Assembly (NCBI RefSeq): GCF_030463535.1 | Contig: NC_132892.1 | Span: forward strand, 27,274,269-27,338,268 | Direction of reading: 5' to 3' | DNA length: 64,000 nucleotides | From: Salminus brasiliensis | Lineage: Eukaryota; Chordata; Actinopteri; Characiformes; Bryconidae | Shown: positions 56,918 to 64,000 of the stretch, piece after piece | Position numbering within the stretch: position 1 is the stretch's first letter | Layout: every line of letters starts with the position of its first letter | Notes under the pieces: model-generated | Seen by the model: only the letters and a program-made list of their open reading frames with translations | What the model was told of the DNA's origin: nothing | Databases searched by the model: none | Made by a program: the position numbers and the translations under genes

Positions 56918-57939
56918 CTGTTCCATTGGTCAAACTTGTGCACGTGATTAATTGCCCATCTTCACGCGACTGTCATACTTATATACCAGATTATAGATAT
57001 TTACTAATCATTACTGAGATGTTTTTATCTGGATAAAGCGTCGCTATTTAACTTTATTTATTAAATGTGAATCACATATCAGCAAGTTCAACAATATAAT
57101 ATTGTTGTTGCTACGCTGGCTTATACAGCTGATACCAACAGGTAAAGCTAGCTATCGTGCTCTTGCTATCCGCTATCGAGCTAATGCCTTTAGTGTGTGT
57201 TAGCTTGCTAACAAATATTAGCAACAGTTTTCTACATCCTATCCCCCTGACACGTCATCTCTCCTGACTGTTTTATTGGTTGAAATTGTCCACGTGATTA
57301 ATTGTCCATTCACGATTCAAATAAATGGAAATATATATTTTTATTACTGTGTTCTTATATTGTCAGTGTTGCAAGCAGTTGCTTTGGGACATTGCTCACT
57401 GTATTGGGTCCTAAATGAGCCCTCTGTTAGATGACGTCAGAGCCGGCAACACAAGACTAGTCTCCCATCTCTATAAATGAGGACAGGCCAATATGACTGG
57501 AGCTCAAATTGCCGATTCAAAAACACATTTGAAATCAGTGAAAACACTGATGAAATCGGACAAAGCCTCCATTAATTAGTTTGCAGTGTTCGGCTCAATA
57601 ATACACCAAACACGTGACTATTCGGCATGTTGTGGCTACTGCGCTTGCGCAGATCTCCACATGGCGTGGGAGCCCCTGTCCTTTCCCGCTAGCGGCATAA
57701 AACAGCTGGTTGGCTCTTTTTGTGGAAGGGCGAGACTTTATCTGTAAATAGACAATCATGTCGATTACGAGAATTCCCATTCACATTTTAACCCGTGGAC
57801 GGTCGCCTCATTTATAGCGTATATGTCTGAGCTTGATCTTTCGACAGTTCTGTGGCTCTACCTGTAGCACAAAAGGTGAGCCGTATAGTGTCCGCAGTTA
57901 TTCTGGACTATGTACAGAGCTCAACAAGGACCTTAGCAA
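56918..57939. repeat. Block b, copy 1
   Basis: About 1.0 kb. The first 80 bp match block c (54980-55066). Then comes about 890 bp absent from block c, then the stretch 'gtccgcagttattctggac', which again matches block c. It contains a perfect CRE (TGACGTCA) near 57432 and a CG-rich 'gcgcttgcgcagat' near 57641. Confidence 0.85.
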
Positions 57940-58653
57940 TGCACCATTTAAGGTGGAACGGAAAATTCCAATAGGAGCAACTTCTCCCTGGATATGGACT
58001 TAACTTTTCTAAGAATATGCTACTTTTTGGGGCTATTCCCAATGTCCAGTGAACTTTTAGGTCATAAAGACATGCAGGTGAGCCTCAAACACACATCAAC
58101 ACCGATGCTTTTACCTGCATGGCTTAAGAATCTCCCTTTACTGCTGAACCTTCGACACCAACAGCGAAGTTAGAGTGGCGCCCTCTAGCGACACCAGGGA
58201 AAAGGTTACACTGCTGGCTGTCTTCACAACTTTTGAAATCGCCAGTCATTTCTCCGTAGGAAACGTTTTAAAACTACACTATATGGACAAAAGTATTGGG
58301 ACACCTGCGCATTCATTGTTTCTCAGCATCGCTGTGATTATTTTATTGCATTCAGCGACAAGAGCGTTTTTCAGGTCACCACCACCACCTTAAAATGAAA
58401 CACTCTGATCGATCAACTATTTAACTAACAGATTTAATATCAACGTTAAGTTTGCAGTAAGGATATGTACATAACACACATAGCAAATACGTGAAAATTA
58501 AGCGCAGTAGCTAAGAAAGAGGTGTATTGTACCGCAGTAAGTTCCGACCTCACGAGCTGATCAACGTAGCCTTTTTACACCACATCTGTATCACTCCGCT
58601 GGTGTGTCCCAAATCACGGGCTGCATCCTTCGCAGGCTGCATTTGAAGGCCGA
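57940..58653. repeat. Block a, copy 3
   Basis: 714 bp. With block b copy 2 it forms a 1736 bp direct repeat of the preceding a-b unit. Confidence 0.88.
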
Positions 58654-59672
58654 CTGTTCCATTGGTTAAACTTGTGCACGTGATTAATTGCCCATCTTCA
58701 CGCGACTGTCATACTTATATACCAGATTATAGATATTTACTAATCATTACTGAGATGTTTTTATGTGCATAAAGCGTCGCTATTTAACTTTATTTATTAA
58801 ATGTGAATCACATATCAGCAAGTTCAACAATATAATATTGTTGTTGCTACGCTGGCTTATACAGCTGATACCAACAGGTAAAGCTAGCTATCGTGCTCTT
58901 GCTATCCGCTATCGAGCTAATGCCTTTAGTGTGTGTTAGCTTGCTAACAAATATTAGCAACAGTTTTCTACATCCTATCCCCCTGACACGTCATCTCTCC
59001 TGACTGTTTTATTGGTTGAAATTGTCCACGTGATTAATTGTCCATTCACGATTCAAATAAATGGAAATATATATTTTTATTACTGTGTTCTTATATTGTC
59101 AGTGTTGCAAGCAGTTGCTTTGGGACATTGCTCACTGTATTGAGTCCTAAATGAGCCCTCTGTTAGATGACGTCAGAGCCGGCAACACAAGACTAGTCTC
59201 CCATCTCTATAAATGAGGACAGGCCAATATGACTGGAGCTCAAATTGCCGATTCAAAAACACATTTGAAATCAGTGAAAACACTGATGAAATCGGACAAA
59301 GCCTCCATTAATTAGTTTGCAGTGTTCGGCTCAATAATACACCAAACACGTGACTATTCGGCATGTTGTGGCTACTGCGCTTGCGCAGATCTCCACATGG
59401 CGTGGGAGCCCCTGTCCTTTCCCGCTAGCGGCATAAAACAGCTGGTTGGCTCTTTTTGTGGAAGGGCGAGACTTTATCTGTAAATAGACAATCATGTCGA
59501 TTACGAGAATTCCCATTCACATTTTAACCCGTGGACGGTCGCCTCATTTATAGCGTATATGTCTGAGCTTGATCTTTCGACAGTTCTGTGGCTCTACCCG
59601 TAGCACAAAAGGTGAGCCGTATAGTGTCCGCAGTTATTTTGGACTATGTACAGAGCTCAACAAGGACCTTAG
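58654..59672. repeat. Block b, copy 2
   Basis: Almost identical to 56918-57939, including identical 61-codon frames on the minus strand at 57595-57780 and 59331-59516. These show no family features. Confidence 0.85.
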
Positions 59673-59816
59673 TGAACCATCACTCGGTCCTGGTGTTTTG
59701 AAGTTGTTCCCATTGAATAGCTGTAAGTCGTTTGCTGTGGAACTACTTTTTGGCGGAAGGATCTGACTGTATTTAAGCGTGTTCAGTATGAAATGGAGAT
59801 CTTCTGGGATGTTCTT
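59673..59816. repeat. Partial block c
   Basis: Matches 55109-55262 ('gaagttgttcccattgaata' and following) and stops at 'gggatgttctttat', where single-copy sequence begins. Confidence 0.75.
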
Positions 59817-60987
59817 TATCTCTGTTTTTTTGTGTGCATTGTACAATAGTTATTTACTGATATTTGCTTAAGTGTCACAATAATAAAAATGAAATATATT
59901 TATTTTGACATCAAGTACCTTATCTTTGCTCTGGTCGAGTAATTTGGGCTATGCAAATATTCTACCCACACTTCCACTGGTAGGCTTTTTTTACACAGTG
60001 CTGTTCGCCAATTGTAATACTCTACCTAGTGTTTTACTTGGACAGCTGTACCTATAAATATGTACATACACAAGGGTAGCACACTTTGAGATGTTAGCAA
60101 GCTTATCGGCAGCAGACACCAACTTTGGGTAGGTAGTGTGGCAAAGTTTAATAATGATCATAATCAAATAGTTCACAATGCACTTGTGTTAGTTTACTGT
60201 GGTTATTCTTAGAATTACTACAATACAGAACTGCAAGTATAATGACATTTTAACAACTGCTGTAATTTTCCAACCCCACTGATGGCAACCAGTTTAGCGT
60301 TCCTCAGTGATGCCTCACTGTAAAATAGACATTTGTGTATCCACAATGCTGTAAAGAGATTAGAGCTAATATGTGTTGTTTTTTGGTTTGTTTTTGCACA
60401 TGTCTAAAATTTAATTTGATGTAACTGACCCGTTAAAAAACTAGTGCCCGGGCCCAACTAATTCATCTGATAGACTGGATGCAGTGGGGCTATTTCACAT
60501 GCTACTGCATACAGACAACAAAAGGGGCTTTATCACAATAAACCAGACAAGAACAGATATAAAAGCTCAACACAACTAATAGAACAAGTGTTTTTCCAAA
60601 ATGTAACATTAAATGACACATTTAATGAGGACTGCAGTCTCAGATTCATCCAACCGCTTCAGCCAGACACCAGCTTCTGGCAGCGTTCCTGAAGAATCTC
60701 AGCCAATTCCTCATGGGCAGTGGCCTCCTGTTTACTAATGCACTAGTGCTGCAACCCACCACGATTGTCCACAGTTCAGGTGACTGGGATGACCGCTCCA
60801 GAATCTTCCAGGACCTCTTCTGAAACTAAGTCATTGGTGGAGTTTAAGGTGTGCTTGGGATCATTCACTGCCCTGTTGGAGGCTCCAGCTTCAGCTTCCT
60901 TACAGAAGGCATGACCCTTTCTCCTAGGATTTGCTGAAACTTGACTGAATCCATCTTGCCCTCCACAGGCTGTGGGTTTCCAGGGCC
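59817..60987. other. Single-copy segment with a Tc1/mariner fragment
   Basis: Interrupts the array. At 60640-60980 it has phrases of a Tc1/mariner element ('ctgaagaatctcagccaat', 'ggtgtgcttgggatcattc', 'ttgaatccatcttgccctc' with changes). The rest is A/T-rich with no gene seen. Confidence 0.6.
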
Positions 60988-62627
60988 AGAATTGCGCCCT
61001 TCTTTTCCATGGCAACGATTTTTCGCCAGCTAACATGTCCCGAGATTCATTGCGTGCCAGCAAGGATGTCAATAAACACACTTTGCTATAATTTGTTGTT
61101 GTTGTAGTTGTTTTTTAATTATTATTTTTATTTTATGAATATATATCCAAACTAAAGATCAACTACAAAATTAGGAGTTTCGTTTCATGACGCAATGGTA
61201 ACAGCAGTGGTACAGCAGTGCTGTGGCGCAAACAGGAAATCCGCCGTAGAGTACACTTATTTCTCATTTCGGCTCGGTTTACGCAGTCTACGCAACTTTT
61301 GAAGGCTAGACCTTTATTGACCATCCTTTAAAGGACGCAACTCCTGGGACACACCTAATTGCAAAGGCTAAACCACTCGGCGGTCATGATTGCGACGCTG
61401 CCGTGCAGTCATTTCCGGTGTCGTGACGCATCCGATCCCTCGACTGTTCCATTGGTTAAACTTGTGCACGTGATTAATTGCCCATCTTCACGCGACTGTC
61501 ATACTTATATACCAGATTATAGATAGTATCCGCAGTTATTTTGGACTATGTACAGAGCTCAACAAGTACCTTAGTGAACCATCACTCGGTCCTGGTGTTT
61601 TGAAGTTGTTCCCATTGAATAGCTGTAAGTCGTTTGTTGTGGAACTACTTTTTGGCGGAAGGATCTGACTGTATTTGAGCGTGTTCAATATGAAATGGAG
61701 ATCTTCTGGGATGTTCTTTATTTTGAAAAAACCTAAAGCATGTTACTCACCAGAGTTTAATCTGTGTTTATTGCACTGAAATCATTAAACACATGTTTTT
61801 CTGAAATAAATCTGGTATATTAACTAATTTCTTTCCAATTTCCTCTGCTGAAAGATCTTGAACACTAGATGTCAGTGGAGGACGGGGGTGTTCTGTCGAG
61901 TTGCGCTACTCGTTGAGCTGTGCTATTTAGCGACTCTGCGCATGCGTAGACCCTCAGTTTATAGTAGAGGACAGAGCCTGGGAAAAGCAATATCTGGAAG
62001 ATAAATAAATGAAACACAACTTTTCTCTTAGTTTTGAAGTTGTGTCTTTTTAGAATATCAATCATTTTTAAATTTATTCAAATTGATGATGTATGTCTAA
62101 TATTACTGTTACCTCCCCATTAAATATATTTTAATATCATATAATCTCACTGTATTCTTTTTGGAACTTGTATTGTCTCTGTATTGAAATGAATGACTAT
62201 ATGTAAAACACCCCTAGTTTGGAAGTTTAAAAGGAAGCTTGGATGGAAGTTGGTTTGGAAGGAAGGATTTTTGTAAGGAGGAAGAAATGGAAGGAAGGAA
62301 AGAAGTAAGTATGGAAGGACATTTGGAAGAAATTAAGTTTGGATGGTAGGAAGGATGTTTGTAAGAAAGAAAGTTTGACAGTTTAGAAAGAAGGAAGGAC
62401 GTTTGGAAATGAGACTGTTTGGAAGAGAGTCTGGAATAAAGCAATTTTGAATGGAAGCAAGCAAGTCTGGAAAGATGTAAGCTGGAAGTAAGTGTATAAG
62501 AATTAATGGGAGGAAGGTTCCTTAAGTAATGGCTCAGTAAAGGCGATGGCTCTATGCAGAACCATGACAACTCAAAGAACCATGTGAATGCTTAAACAGT
62601 TCTTTGTAGGCGCAGTAATGTAACTGA
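60988..62627. repeat. Block c, copy 2
   Basis: 1.64 kb match to 54527-56204. It is shorter because one stretch of the purine-rich part is missing. It carries the NRF1-like box near 61938. Confidence 0.85.
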
Positions 62628-63342
62628 TGCACCATTTAAGGTTTAACGGAAAATTCCAATAGGAGCAACTTCTCCCTGGATATGGACTTAACTTTTCTAA
62701 GAATATGCTACTTTTTGGGGCTATTCCCAATGTCCAGTGAACCTTTAGGTCATAAAGACATGCAGGTGAGCCTCAAACACACATCTACACCGATGCTTTT
62801 ACCTGCATGGCTTAAGAATCTCCCTTTACTGCTGAACCTTCGACACCAACAGCGAAGTTAGAGTGGCGCCCTCTAGCGACACCAGGGAAAAGGTTACACT
62901 GCTGGCTGTCTTCACAACTTTTGAAATCGCCAGTCATTTCTCCGTAGGAAACGTTTTAAAACTACACTATATGGACAAAAGTATTGGGACACCTGCGCAT
63001 TCATTGTTTCTCAGCATCGCTGTGATTATTTTATTGCATTCAGCGACAAGAGCGTTTTTCAGGTCACCACCACCACCTTAAAATGAAACACTCTGATCGA
63101 TCAACTATTTTAACTAACAGATTTAATATCAACGTTAAGTTTGCAATAAAGATATGTTTATACAACACATAGCAAATATATGAAAATTAGGCACAGTAGC
63201 TAAGAAAGAGGTGTATTGTACAGCAGTAAGTTCCGACCTCTCGAGCTGATCAACGTAGCCTTTTTACACCACATCTGTATCACTCCGCTGGTGTGTCCCA
63301 ATTCAGAGGCTGCATCCTTCGCAGGCTGCATTTGAAGGCCGA
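62628..63342. repeat. Block a, copy 4
   Basis: 715 bp. It shares the 'ggtttaacgg' variant with copy 2, supporting duplication of the c-a-b unit as a whole. Confidence 0.88.
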
Positions 63343-64000
63343 CTGTTCCATTGGTCAAACTTGTGCACGTGATTAATTGCCCATCTTCACGCGACTGTCA
63401 TACTTATATACCAGATTATAGATATTTACTAATCATTACTGAGATGTTTTTATCTGGATAAAGCGTCGCTATTTAACTTTATTTATTAAATGTGAATCAC
63501 ATATCAGCAAGTTCAACAATATAATATTGTTGTTGCTACGCTGGCTTATACAGCTGATACCAACAGGTAAAGCTAGCTATTGTGCTCTTGCTATCCGCTA
63601 TCGAGCTAATGCCTTTAGTGTGTGTTAGCTTGCTAACAAATATTAGCAACAGTTTTCTACATCCTATCCCCCTGACACGTCATCTCTCCTGACTGTTTTA
63701 TTGGTTGAAATTGTCCACGTGATTAATTGTCCATTCACGATTCAAATAAATGGAAATATATATTTTTATTACTGTGTTCTTATATTGTCAGTGTTGCAAG
63801 CAGTTGCTTTGGGACATTGCTCACTGTATTGGGTCCTAAATGAGCCCTCTGTTAGATGACGTCAGAGCCGGCAACACAAGACTAGTCTCCCATCTCTATA
63901 AATGAGGACAGGCCAATATGACTGGAGCTCAAATTGCCGATTCAAAAACACATTTGAAATCAGTGAAAACACTGATGAAATCGGACAAAGCCTCCATTAA
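63343..64000. repeat. Block b, copy 3 (cut by window edge)
   Basis: Matches 56918-57575 to the last base, so the array continues past the window. Confidence 0.85.

Overview
The window looks like genomic DNA of a teleost fish. It has intron-containing vertebrate genes with GT/AG junctions, dense fish-type DNA transposons and tRNA-derived SINEs, long di- and tetranucleotide microsatellites, and low gene density. The repeat mix suggests an otophysan (tetra, piranha or catfish type), but that is only a weak inference. Every gene below was rebuilt by hand from splice signals and reading phase.

Layout. (1) Positions 246-16830 hold a large inverted duplication. Two arms of about 3.6 kb (246-3870 and 13145-16830) each carry an intact three-coding-exon gene of a protein family I do not recognise (1088-2338 on + and 14701-15959 on -). 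Each gene is followed by a block of degenerate satellite and a dispersed repeat. The 9.3 kb spacer contains a complete tetraspanin-1-like gene (4571-12385, -). (2) A second, paralogous tetraspanin-1-like gene lies at 17728-23819 (-). It has the same seven coding exons, three of them differing slightly in length, and a long GATA/GACA microsatellite in its first coding intron. (3) Positions 24000-33500 are gene-poor, with simple repeats and transposon remnants. (4) A Rab3D-type small GTPase gene covers 33570-40592 (-), with a probable non-coding first exon and GC-box promoter near 44.5-44.8 kb. (5) pld6, encoding the mitochondrial outer-membrane phospholipase D/Zucchini nuclease, covers 47823-53541 (-). 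(6) From about 53.7 kb to the right edge lies a mosaic tandem array built from three blocks (called a, b and c here), repeated two to four times. It carries promoter-like motifs, and block c includes sequence homologous to pld6 intron 1.

The named genes do not form a pathway: tetraspanin 1 is a membrane organiser, Rab3D controls secretory vesicles, and Pld6 acts in mitochondrial lipid and piRNA metabolism. The parts most worth following up are the unknown gene pair in the inverted repeat and the block array upstream of pld6.
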